Assembly: GCA_020162035.1 (NCBI GenBank)
Contig: JAIUNM010000009.1
Coordinates: 62,001 to 126,000, forward strand
Source of the DNA: Bacteroidota bacterium
Lineage (GTDB): Bacteria; Bacteroidota; Bacteroidia; B-17B0; Aurantibacillaceae
Length of the DNA: 64,000 bases
Direction: 5' to 3'
Under the pieces are notes generated by a model, which was not told the origin of the DNA, made no database searches, and was given only the letters and a program-made list of their open reading frames with translations. Below are positions 29,346 through 37,521 of the stretch, piece after piece. Made by a program: the position numbers and the translations under genes. Every line of letters begins with the position of its first letter. Position 1 is the stretch's first letter.

Positions 29346-30255
29346 TAGCTGTTTTTAATTTTATAAATTCAACAATACTATTAATATCTTTTGGATTAAA
29401 AGTAATATACTGCCCCCTATTATTAAACCAAGTTAATTGTCGTTTTGCATAATTTCTAGTATGTTGTTTTATTTTGTCAATAGCTGTTTCTAATGTTATT
29501 TCTCCTTCGAGGTAACTAAAAAGTTCTTTATAACCTACTGTTTTTAATGCGTTTAAATTATTATAAGTTTTTAATTGAATAACTTCATTTAGCAACCCAT
29601 CATTCATCATTTTATCAACTCTTAAATTTATTTTATTATACAATGTCTCTCTATCTTCATTTAAAAGTATTTTAACTAAATTAAAATTAATTGATTTACT
29701 TCCATTATTTAAAAATGATGAATAAGGTTTATTTGTATGAATACAAACTTCTAAAGCTCTAATTATTCTTTGGGTATTATTTAAATCAACTTGTTTAAAA
29801 TAGTGTTCATCTTTTTCTTCTAATAGTTTTAACAAATAATTTAAACCTTTTGTTTTATATAATAAATTTAATTCTTCGCGTACATTTATTGGCACATCAA
29901 CAAATTCATCTACTCCATTTAATAAAGCATCAATATACAGTCCGCTTCCACCAACTAAAAACAGTAAATCAAAATCATTAAAAAGTTTTGTAATCAAATC
30001 TTTTGCTTCTTTTGCAAAATGACCAGCCCCATATAATTCAGTTACACTTTTATTATTAATAAAATAATGTTTAACTTCTGTAAGTTCATCTTCGCTTGGT
30101 TTAGCGGTACCAATTTTCATTTCTTTATAAAATTGACGAGAGTCGGCATTTATAATTACAGTGTTAAATAGTTTTGCAAGTTTAATAGCAACAGCAGTTT
30201 TGCCAACAGCAGTTGGCCCAGCTATTACAATTAAATGTTTTTTTGCTTTTAACAT
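29338..30255 (-). CDS. miaA: tRNA dimethylallyltransferase
   Basis: The 305-residue protein has the P-loop IAGPTAVGKTAVAIKLAK (residues 11-28), the family motif INADSRQFYKEMKIGTAKPS, and GGSGLYIDALLNG, all diagnostic of MiaA. The C-terminal region contains the tRNA-binding segment TRNYAKRQLTWFNNR. It prenylates A37 of tRNAs reading UNN codons, using dimethylallyl diphosphate. It is the first gene of a three-gene operon and has a -7 box 4 bp upstream of the ATG, suggesting a leaderless or near-leaderless mRNA. Confidence 0.96.
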   Translation of the reverse strand: MLKAKKHLIVIAGPTAVGKTAVAIKLAKLFNTVIINADSRQFYKEMKIGTAKPSEDELTEVKHYFINNKSVTELYGAGHFAKEAKDLITKLFNDFDLLFLVGGSGLYIDALLNGVDEFVDVPINVREELNLLYKTKGLNYLLKLLEEKDEHYFKQVDLNNTQRIIRALEVCIHTNKPYSSFLNNGSKSINFNLVKILLNEDRETLYNKINLRVDKMMNDGLLNEVIQLKTYNNLNALKTVGYKELFSYLEGEITLETAIDKIKQHTRNYAKRQLTWFNNRGQYITFNPKDINSIVEFIKLKTANG

Positions 30256-30259
30256 TATT

Positions 30260-30267
30260 CAAATTTA
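30260..30267 (-). promoter_or_regulatory. -7 promoter box (TAAATTTG on the minus strand) abutting the miaA ATG
   Basis: TAAATTTG matches TAnnTTTG and ends 4 bp from the miaA start codon, predicting transcription initiation at or within a few bases of the ATG. Confidence 0.45.
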
Positions 30268-30350
30268 ACATGTTTTTATTCAATAATAATTGTGAAAAAC
30301 TCTTTTTACACACTAAAAACTGTTTGTAATCAAAATTTATTTTTACAATA

Positions 30351-31784
30351 ATGTACAAACCAATTCAAACTTGGCTATTTACTATTGCAGTATTTATATT
30401 ATTAAGCTTATTAAGTTTGATGTTCCCGAAAAATGGAATATACTTTGGCAAAAATAAATTAAGCTTTCCTAGTTTAACACAATTATTTGGAAACGAAACT
30501 AATAAAAAAGATATTTCTAAAATTCTTGCGGCTGCTGATTCATTAGATGTTGAAACCTCTATAAATAATACGACACAAGACACAACACTATCAATTAAAG
30601 ATAGTGTTGTTAAACTAAACACAGGCTTACAATTTAGAAATAGAACAGTATTGTCTAATTTTTTTGATGCATTAATAAATTTAAAAGTCAATCCAAAATC
30701 GATTAGAGTTTTACATTATGGTGATAGTCAAATTGAGGGGGATAGAATTACTGATTACTTAAGGCAAAAATGGCAAGGGCAGTTTGGCGGAAATGGCCCA
30801 GGTTTATTATCCGTTATGCCAATAAGCCAAAGCGCAGGCTGTAAAGTAACATTTAGTACAAGTTGGGATAAATGCGGTGCATATTTGGCAAAAGATAAAA
30901 GAATTAAACATAATAATTATGGCGTATTAATTAATTTTAATAGATATACTCCGGTTAAAAACATAACAGATAGTTCTCAACTTATTAGTGCAACAATTAA
31001 TATCGCAACTAATAAAAGTGCGGGTAACTCATATACTAATTACAATAAATTAAAATTATTTTATGGTGGTGCTCTTAAAAAAACTTGGTGCGAGTTTTAT
31101 GATGGCCCTGCTTTAATTAGCGCAGATAGTTTAGTTGATGGCGGAAATTTTAATATTAAACAATATAATGTTTCAAACGGAACATTAAATCATCATTTTA
31201 AATTATACGGGAAAGATAGTCCTGATTTTTATGGGATTTCACTTGAAGGTGATAATGGTGTAATAGTTGATAACATTGCTTTACGTGGTAGTAGTGGCAC
31301 ATTCTTTCATTTAGTAAACAATTCTCAACTTAAACAATTTTACGATTATTTAAATGTAAAATTAGTAATTCTTCAATTTGGAGGGAATGTTTTACCATCA
31401 TTAAAAACAGTTGAAAACGCAAATAATTATGCAGATTGGATGAGAGGACAAATAAGTACATTAAAAAAATTAGTGCCTAATGCAAGTATTATTTTCATAG
31501 GCCCGTCAGACATGAGTGTAAAAGAAGGGACTGAATACATTACACATCCTATGCTTGAACCATTAAGAGATGCTTTGAAAAAGGTTACACTTGAAAGCGA
31601 TTGTGCTTACTTTGATATGTACGATTGCATGGGAGGAAAAAACAGTATGCCAAGTTGGGTTGACCAAAATTATGCGGCTAAAGATTATATTCATTTTAGT
31701 CCCCAAGGAGCTAGAAAAATAGCAACTCTTTTATATAGTGCAATTAATAATGAATATGTACAATACAATAAAAGCAAAAAATAA
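30351..31784 (+). CDS. SGNH/GDSL-family membrane-anchored hydrolase (first of pair)
   Basis: The 477-residue protein has an N-terminal uncleaved TM anchor (WLFTIAVFILLSLLSLMF) and about 90 low-complexity residues. The SGNH domain then has block I LHYGDSQIEGDR (Ser126), block III QFGGN, and block V DYIHFSPQGARK (Asp445, His448). The active site would face the periplasm. SGNH proteins next to MBOAT acyltransferases usually act in O-acetylation or deacetylation of cell-surface polysaccharide, as in AlgI/AlgJ-like systems. The stop TAA is directly followed by the ATG of a second SGNH gene, so the two are coupled. The substrate is unknown; no polysaccharide biosynthesis genes are next to it. Confidence 0.85.
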   Translation: MYKPIQTWLFTIAVFILLSLLSLMFPKNGIYFGKNKLSFPSLTQLFGNETNKKDISKILAAADSLDVETSINNTTQDTTLSIKDSVVKLNTGLQFRNRTVLSNFFDALINLKVNPKSIRVLHYGDSQIEGDRITDYLRQKWQGQFGGNGPGLLSVMPISQSAGCKVTFSTSWDKCGAYLAKDKRIKHNNYGVLINFNRYTPVKNITDSSQLISATINIATNKSAGNSYTNYNKLKLFYGGALKKTWCEFYDGPALISADSLVDGGNFNIKQYNVSNGTLNHHFKLYGKDSPDFYGISLEGDNGVIVDNIALRGSSGTFFHLVNNSQLKQFYDYLNVKLVILQFGGNVLPSLKTVENANNYADWMRGQISTLKKLVPNASIIFIGPSDMSVKEGTEYITHPMLEPLRDALKKVTLESDCAYFDMYDCMGGKNSMPSWVDQNYAAKDYIHFSPQGARKIATLLYSAINNEYVQYNKSKK

Positions 31785-32993
31785 ATGAAGCATTTAATTA
31801 AAATATTATTTTTCTTTTTTTGGTCAACTATTTTTTTTGCACAACAGCAAACTTATCCATTTATTAATTACAACTCAAACAAATTGCATTTTGATAAAGA
31901 CAGTAGTAATTTTTTAAACTTATATAAAAAAATGAGTGAGTTAAAAAACAAAAACTCTAAGCCAATTGTTGTTGCTCATATTGGTGGTTCACATGTACAA
32001 GGTGGCGCATGGACAAATACATTTCATGCAAATTTACAAAACAACTTTAAAACTAATGGAGGAGGCTATTTTATTTTTCCATTTCAAATGATTAAAACAA
32101 ATAGTCCGTCATATATAAATACTAAAACAACCGGTAAATGGGCTAAATGTAGGTGTGTAACAAAAGGATTTTGCTTACCATTAGGCATGAGTGGGTATAG
32201 CGCTAAAACAAACGATAGTGCAAATTCATTTACCATTTACATAACTAAATTTGCTTCATGCAAAACATTTAACACAATAAAAGTTTATCATAATTTTAAT
32301 CCATCGTTTGAATTTAATCCAATAAAAAAAGGAGATATTAGTATTGAAAGAATAAATAAAATTACAGATGGTTATACTGAATTTAAATTGTCATTACCAA
32401 CAGATAGTTTAGCTTTTGAATTAATAAGAAAAGATACAGTTCAAAAAGATTTTATTTTATACGGCTTTAGTTTAGAAAATAAAACAAATACAGGTTTTTA
32501 TCTAGCAACTTTAGGAGCAAATGGTGCTTCAAGTTCATCTTTTTTGCGATGCAATTATTTTGAAAGTCAATTAAAAACAATTATGCCAGATTTAGTTGTA
32601 ATTTCTTTAGGTGTAAACGATACTCAATCTAAAAATTTCGAATCGGTTGACTATATAGAAAACTACGATAGTTTAATTACTAAAATTAAAAATGTAAATC
32701 CAAATGTTTCTATTTTACTTACTACAACAACAGATAATTACATTAGAAGAAAAACTTCAAATAAACGTTCAATTAGCGCGCAAGCAGCCATGTTTGAATT
32801 AATGACTAAACATCATATTGCCGTTTGGGATATGTTTGAATTTATGGGGGGATACAAATCAATTTACAAATGGTACAAAGCAGGTTTAGCTTCACGCGAT
32901 AAAGTTCATTTTAATAACAAAGGTTATACAATAATGGGAGATTATATGTATAAAGCATTAATTCAATCGTATAACAATAACACAAAAAAATAA
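31785..32993 (+). CDS. SGNH-like exported protein (second of pair)
   Basis: The 402-residue protein has a signal peptide (FFWSTIFFAQ, cleavage near residue 20). Block I reads VAHIGGSHVQGG, so Ser69 is present but the usual Asp of GDS is Gly. Block III is SLGVNDTQ and block V DKVHFNNKGYT. Catalytic Ser, Asn, Asp and His can therefore be assigned, and the protein is likely active or a substrate-binding partner. It starts immediately after the first SGNH gene and precedes the MBOAT gene, so the three probably make one surface O-acylation unit: an MBOAT moving acyl groups across the inner membrane, and SGNH proteins transferring or trimming them in the periplasm. That division of labour is inferred. 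Confidence 0.82.
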   Translation: MKHLIKILFFFFWSTIFFAQQQTYPFINYNSNKLHFDKDSSNFLNLYKKMSELKNKNSKPIVVAHIGGSHVQGGAWTNTFHANLQNNFKTNGGGYFIFPFQMIKTNSPSYINTKTTGKWAKCRCVTKGFCLPLGMSGYSAKTNDSANSFTIYITKFASCKTFNTIKVYHNFNPSFEFNPIKKGDISIERINKITDGYTEFKLSLPTDSLAFELIRKDTVQKDFILYGFSLENKTNTGFYLATLGANGASSSSFLRCNYFESQLKTIMPDLVVISLGVNDTQSKNFESVDYIENYDSLITKIKNVNPNVSILLTTTTDNYIRRKTSNKRSISAQAAMFELMTKHHIAVWDMFEFMGGYKSIYKWYKAGLASRDKVHFNNKGYTIMGDYMYKALIQSYNNNTKK

Positions 32994-33040
32994 TAGAAGC
33001 ATTATTAAATATCTTAAAATACAATGAAAGTAAACCCATT

Positions 33041-34645
33041 TTGTTTACGCATTTATTTTTTTGGGGCTTTTTTATTATAGTACTTTTAGTATACGCTTTG
33101 ATTTACAAAAACAACAAGGCACGCACAACGTTTTTATTTTTAACAAGTTTATATTTTTACTTTAAAACAAGCGGTTTATTTGTTTTATTATTATTATTTA
33201 CCATTTGTAACGATTATAATTTAGGTAAAAAAATAGCCATAACAAATGATGCTAAAAAGAAAAAAACATATCTCATTATTAGTGTTTGTTGCAATTTATT
33301 TTTTCTTTGTTTTTTTAAATACGCTTATTTTTTTACACAAAGTTACAATCAAATTATAGGAACAGATTTTAAATTCTTTAATCATTTTGCACAATTATCA
33401 AATTCTATTTTAAATACACATTTTAGGCTTGATAATGTTTTACCTGCAATTGGTGTTTCATTTTTTACTTTTCAAAGTTTAAGCTATACAATAGATTTAT
33501 ATAGAAACAAAATAACTCCAGTAAAAAATGTTGTTGATTATGGATTTTTTGTTTGTTTTTTTCCTCACCTTGTTGCAGGCCCAATAGTAAAAGCAAACGA
33601 ATTTATTCACCAAATTTATCAACCTTATAAACTCAACAAACAAGATTTTGGGATGGCTTTGTTTTTAATTTTAAATGGCTTTGGAAAAAAAATTGTTGCA
33701 GATTATTTGGCTGTAAATTTAATTGATAAAATTTTCACTAATCCAAATTATTATAGCGGGTTAGAAGTTGTGTTTGGTTTGTTTGGTTATAGCCTTCAAA
33801 TTTATATGGATTTTAGTGGTTATACTGATATGGCAATTGGAATTGCGCTTTTATTTGGTTACCGATTAAAAACAAATTTTAATTCGCCTTATAAAGCAAC
33901 AAGCACAAGTGAGTTTTGGAAACGTTGGCACATTTCACTTTCATCATGGCTACAAGAGTATTTATACATACCACTTGGAGGAAACAGAAACGGTACTATA
34001 GGCTCTTACATTTGTATTGCGTTTATAGGTTTAATAATGGTTTTACTTAGTGGTAAAATTTGGTTATTGTTTATACTTTTGGGTTTAGCCTTAATATTTA
34101 CTATACTTTTCTTTAGTATTAAATCATTTAAACAACAAATAAACACAAATGTAAATTTAATGGTTACCATGTTACTTGGCGGCTTATGGCATGGTAGCAG
34201 TTGGTTGTTTTTAATTTGGGGTGGTTTAAATGGGTTAGGATTAATTGCACATAAATATTGGCAAAAAATTTCTCCATTTAAAAACACTTCTAATTTATTT
34301 GTAAAATTTATTTTAATGTTAATTACACTTACTTTTATAAGTTATACAAGAGTGTATTTTAGGAGTAGCGATTTAGAAACAGTTAATATTATATTTAGCA
34401 GAATTCAAAACCAATTTGGTTTAAATTTATTTTTTGATATTTTAAATGGTTATGCACCAGTAATGACTGCACTTATTTTAGGATACTTAATACATTGGAT
34501 TCCTGAAACTATTAAAATAAAATATAGAACTTGGTTTAGTAATTTACCATTACCACTTATGGCTTTGGTAACTATATTATTTGTGTTTTTTGCATATCAA
34601 TTAATGAGTAGCGAAATGCAGCCTTTTATTTACTTTCAATTTTAA
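33041..34645 (+). CDS. MBOAT-family O-acyltransferase (AlgI/DltB-like)
   Basis: The protein, at least 534 residues, has many TM helices. The MBOAT signature includes FFPHLVAGPIVKANEF, DFSGYTDMAIGIALLFGY, SEFWKRWHISLSSWLQEYLYIPLGGNR-type sequence and the active-site GGLWHGSSW, whose His is catalytic in this family. It likely transfers acetyl groups across the inner membrane to a periplasmic acceptor, with the two SGNH proteins encoded upstream. The start is uncertain: TTG at 33041 is the first conventional codon. However, the frame is open upstream, and residues encoded at 33008-33040 (NILKYNESKPI) look like the conserved MBOAT N-terminus, with only ATA (32990, 32993) or ATT (33038) available as starts. 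Confidence 0.9.
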   Translation: MFTHLFFWGFFIIVLLVYALIYKNNKARTTFLFLTSLYFYFKTSGLFVLLLLFTICNDYNLGKKIAITNDAKKKKTYLIISVCCNLFFLCFFKYAYFFTQSYNQIIGTDFKFFNHFAQLSNSILNTHFRLDNVLPAIGVSFFTFQSLSYTIDLYRNKITPVKNVVDYGFFVCFFPHLVAGPIVKANEFIHQIYQPYKLNKQDFGMALFLILNGFGKKIVADYLAVNLIDKIFTNPNYYSGLEVVFGLFGYSLQIYMDFSGYTDMAIGIALLFGYRLKTNFNSPYKATSTSEFWKRWHISLSSWLQEYLYIPLGGNRNGTIGSYICIAFIGLIMVLLSGKIWLLFILLGLALIFTILFFSIKSFKQQINTNVNLMVTMLLGGLWHGSSWLFLIWGGLNGLGLIAHKYWQKISPFKNTSNLFVKFILMLITLTFISYTRVYFRSSDLETVNIIFSRIQNQFGLNLFFDILNGYAPVMTALILGYLIHWIPETIKIKYRTWFSNLPLPLMALVTILFVFFAYQLMSSEMQPFIYFQF

Positions 34646-35626
34646 CTATTTAATTATTGGAGCTTTAATTCCTGTTTCAAAAAATAAATTTTCATTTGTA
34701 AAAATCAAAAGCTCATCGTAGTTTTTATTATCAATAAAAGATTGCAATAGTTTTGCCCCTCCTTCTACAATTACGCTTTGTATGTTTAATTCAAACAAAT
34801 ATTTATTAATCTGAACTAAAATATCTTTATCAAAATCTATTTTAATAAATAGAAGTTGTTTATTCTCTTCATTTTTTATTGAATTAAAAATAATTGTTCT
34901 AGATAGTGGATTATATATATTAAACGATGTTGGAACTTCTAATTTTTTATCAATTAAAATTCTTATCGGATTTTTTCCTTCAATTAATCTTGTTGTTAAC
35001 AATGGATTATCCCACAAAGCAGTATTTTTACCCACCATTATTGCCATTTCAGTAGCTCTTAATTGGTGCGATTTTTTTTGCTGTTCAGTATCTCCAATTA
35101 AATTTTCATTTCTATTTTTTGGTATTGGCCATTTGCTAATAAAACCATCTGCGGTTTGTGCCCATTTTAAAAAATAATACGGTCTTTTTTTTGAATGAAA
35201 AGTAAAAAAACGTTTATTTAATTCCAATCCTTCATTTTCTAATACTCCTGTAATTACTTCAACACCTGCATCTCTTAATTTTTCAATTCCTTTTCCTGCA
35301 ACTAAAGGGTTGGGGTCTAAATTACATACAACCACTTTTTTAAATCCTTTATTAATTATCAAATCTGCGCATGGAGGTGTTTTCCCAAAATGGCAACAAG
35401 GCTCTAACGTAACAAACAAAGTGCAATCTTTTGGGTTAATTGTTATTGGTAAATTATTAATTGCATTTACTTCTGCGTGTGCTTCGCCAAATTTTTTATG
35501 GTATCCTATCGAAACAATTTCATCATCTTTAATAATTACACAACCAACCATTGGATTGGGCATTACATTTGGGAATCCCAACTTAGCCACATTTAAAGCC
35601 TCATACATAAAATGATTAAAATCCAT
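34646..35626 (-). CDS. ribD: Bifunctional riboflavin biosynthesis protein (deaminase/reductase)
   Basis: The N-terminal deaminase has the zinc ligands in HAEVNAI and LEPCCHFGKTPPCADLI. The C-terminal reductase (RibC-like, from about residue 155) includes RPYYFLKWAQTADGFISK and SVIVEGGAKLLQSFID. It carries out the second and third steps of riboflavin synthesis: deamination, then NADPH-dependent side-chain reduction. The start is set at 35626 (MDFNHFMYEALNVAKLG) because the frame extension to 35671 would begin upstream of the transcription start predicted from the -7 box at 35673-35680, and the family begins at this point. The mature length is 326 residues. It is divergent from ffh and convergent with the MBOAT gene. 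Confidence 0.93.
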   Translation of the reverse strand: MDFNHFMYEALNVAKLGFPNVMPNPMVGCVIIKDDEIVSIGYHKKFGEAHAEVNAINNLPITINPKDCTLFVTLEPCCHFGKTPPCADLIINKGFKKVVVCNLDPNPLVAGKGIEKLRDAGVEVITGVLENEGLELNKRFFTFHSKKRPYYFLKWAQTADGFISKWPIPKNRNENLIGDTEQQKKSHQLRATEMAIMVGKNTALWDNPLLTTRLIEGKNPIRILIDKKLEVPTSFNIYNPLSRTIIFNSIKNEENKQLLFIKIDFDKDILVQINKYLFELNIQSVIVEGGAKLLQSFIDNKNYDELLIFTNENLFFETGIKAPIIK

Positions 35627-35672
35627 TTTAAAAATTGTAAGTTTTATGATTTTGGAAGGTTTGCATTCCATT

Positions 35673-35700
35673 CAAAATTACATTATTTTTTGTATTTTTG
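35673..35700. promoter_or_regulatory. Back-to-back -7 boxes for ribD (minus) and ffh (plus)
   Basis: TAATTTTG on the minus strand (35673-35680) points to ribD, and TATTTTTG on the plus strand (35693-35700) points to ffh. Only 12 bp separate them, so the polymerase footprints must overlap and the two promoters probably compete. The ffh leader would be about 13 nt. Confidence 0.5.
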
Positions 35701-35719
35701 ATGTTCACAATTTATTACC

Positions 35720-37075
35720 ATGTTTGATAATTTACAAGACAAGTTAGACAGAGCGCTAAAAACATTAAAAGGGCAAGGAAAAATTACTGAAATTAACGTT
35801 GCCGAAACTTTAAAAGAAGTACGTAAAGCTTTGTTAGATGCCGATGTTAACTATAAAGTTGCAAAACAATTTACAGATACAGTAAAAGAAAAAGCATTAG
35901 GACAAAATGTATTAACTGCAGTTTCACCTGGGCAATTACTTGTAAAAATTACACACGATGAGTTAGCCCTTTTAATGGGTGGCACTAAAGAAGATATTTA
36001 TTTGGGCGGAAACCCAACCATAATATTAATGAGCGGTTTACAAGGTAGTGGTAAAACTACTTTTACTGGTAAATTAGCCAACTATTTAAAAACAAAAAAA
36101 GGTAAAAATCCATTAATGGTTGCATGCGACGTTTATCGCCCTGCAGCTATTGACCAATTGCATGTTTTAGGTGAACAAATTGGCATACCTGTATTTAGCA
36201 ATAAAGAAGAAAAAAATCCAATAAAAATTGCCGAAGCTGCAATTAAACAAGCCAAAGAAAATGGCAATTCAGTTGTGTTGATTGATACTGCTGGACGTTT
36301 AGCTGTTGATGAGCAAATGATGAACGAAATTGCAAATTTAAAAGCAAGCATTAAACCAAACGAAATACTTTTTGTAGTAGATAGTATGACGGGGCAAGAT
36401 GCTGTAAACACAGCAAAAGCGTTTAACGAGCGTTTAAATTTTGATGGTGTAATTTTAACTAAGTTAGATGGTGATACGCGTGGTGGTGCGGCACTATCTA
36501 TTAAAAGCGTTGTAAATAAACCAATTAAATTTATTGGTACTGGCGAAAAAATGGATGCCTTAGATGTATTTTATCCTGAACGTATGGCGGATAGAATATT
36601 GGGAATGGGAGATGTTGTTACTTTAGTTGAAAGAGCTCAAGAGCAATTTAACGAAGAAGAAGCACGTAAACTAAATAAAAAAATAGCCACTAATAAATTT
36701 GATTTTAATGATTTTTTAGCACAACTAAATCAAATTAAAAAAATGGGTAATGTAAAAGATTTAATGGGAATGATACCAGGTGTTGGTAAAGCTATTAAAG
36801 ATGTGGATATAAATGATGATGCCTTTAAAGGCATTGAAGCAATTATATTTAGCATGACACCTGCTGAAAGAGGTAACCCAGATACTATTAATGGAAGCAG
36901 AAGACAACGACTTGCAAAAGGAAGTGGCCAAGGCATACAAGAAGTTAATAAACTATTAAAACAATTTGAAGATACACGCAAAATGATGCGCATGATGAAT
37001 GACAAAAATGCAATGGCTAAATTAATGCGTAATATGCCTAAAGGAATGATGGGTGGTGGAATGCCTAAAATGTAA
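35720..37075 (+). CDS. ffh: Signal recognition particle protein Ffh (SRP54)
   Basis: The 451-residue protein has the N domain, then the G domain with P-loop LMSGLQGSGKTTFTGKLA (G1), DTAGRLAVDE (G3) and TKLDGDTRGGAAL (G4). The methionine-rich M domain follows (about 325-451; RKMMRMMNDKNAMAKLMRNM and the GMMGGGM tail). It binds 4.5S RNA and signal sequences and delivers ribosomes to FtsY at the membrane. The length is normal. It is monocistronic, divergent from ribD, and borders the accessory island to its right. Confidence 0.97.
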   Translation: MFDNLQDKLDRALKTLKGQGKITEINVAETLKEVRKALLDADVNYKVAKQFTDTVKEKALGQNVLTAVSPGQLLVKITHDELALLMGGTKEDIYLGGNPTIILMSGLQGSGKTTFTGKLANYLKTKKGKNPLMVACDVYRPAAIDQLHVLGEQIGIPVFSNKEEKNPIKIAEAAIKQAKENGNSVVLIDTAGRLAVDEQMMNEIANLKASIKPNEILFVVDSMTGQDAVNTAKAFNERLNFDGVILTKLDGDTRGGAALSIKSVVNKPIKFIGTGEKMDALDVFYPERMADRILGMGDVVTLVERAQEQFNEEEARKLNKKIATNKFDFNDFLAQLNQIKKMGNVKDLMGMIPGVGKAIKDVDINDDAFKGIEAIIFSMTPAERGNPDTINGSRRQRLAKGSGQGIQEVNKLLKQFEDTRKMMRMMNDKNAMAKLMRNMPKGMMGGGMPKM

Positions 37076-37521
37076 TGTTTTATTATTTTAAAACAACATT
37101 TTCTTATAGCTCTATTGTAATACACTATAAATAATAACAATTTAAAAGTATTTGGTTTTATAAAGCTTATGCATAGTTGTAGAAACTACATTAACAATTT
37201 GATTTTTTAAAAAACTTATATATTAAAAAAATTGGTTTAATTTTTAAAAAAAGTACCCCCTCTCTTGGTTTAAAAAAATCGATGAGTAGGCGAGTTTGCT
37301 TTTTACCCACCATAGACGCTGACTCTATTTCAAAAATCAATAGAGTTAAATTCCTGTCCTCACAATTAGGTGCACTTTGCGCTTTAAACACTTGTGTTCT
37401 TAGCGCACCACAAAGCGTACTAAAGACTTATGGTCTTTTTGTTAGAAAGTAATTTAAAAAACTACAATTTATAGCAGTTTAATTTCATTACTTTTTTAAT
37501 TTTATATCCTATTCAGTTTTT
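37076..37521. other. 446-bp non-coding block at the left edge of the restriction-modification island
   Basis: No convincing gene is present. The left 180 bp are A+T-rich. From about 37253 to 37450 the composition becomes noticeably less A+T-rich. That part carries overlapping open frames on both strands: plus 37282-37452 (56 codons, RRVCFLPTIDADSISKINR) and minus 37191-37391 (66 codons). Neither resembles a protein I know, and they are likely by-products of one conserved non-coding element or a gene remnant. It may mark the insertion boundary of the island. Confidence 0.4.

Noticed and set aside
35627..35671. 15-residue N-terminal extension of ribD
   Set aside because: Lies upstream of or at the transcription start predicted from the -7 box at 35673-35680, and the RibD family begins at MDFNHFMYEAL.
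37191..37391. 66-codon minus-strand ORF left of the restriction-modification gene
   Set aside because: No recognisable domain, no promoter, and an equally open frame on the other strand; kept only as part of the unexplained block.
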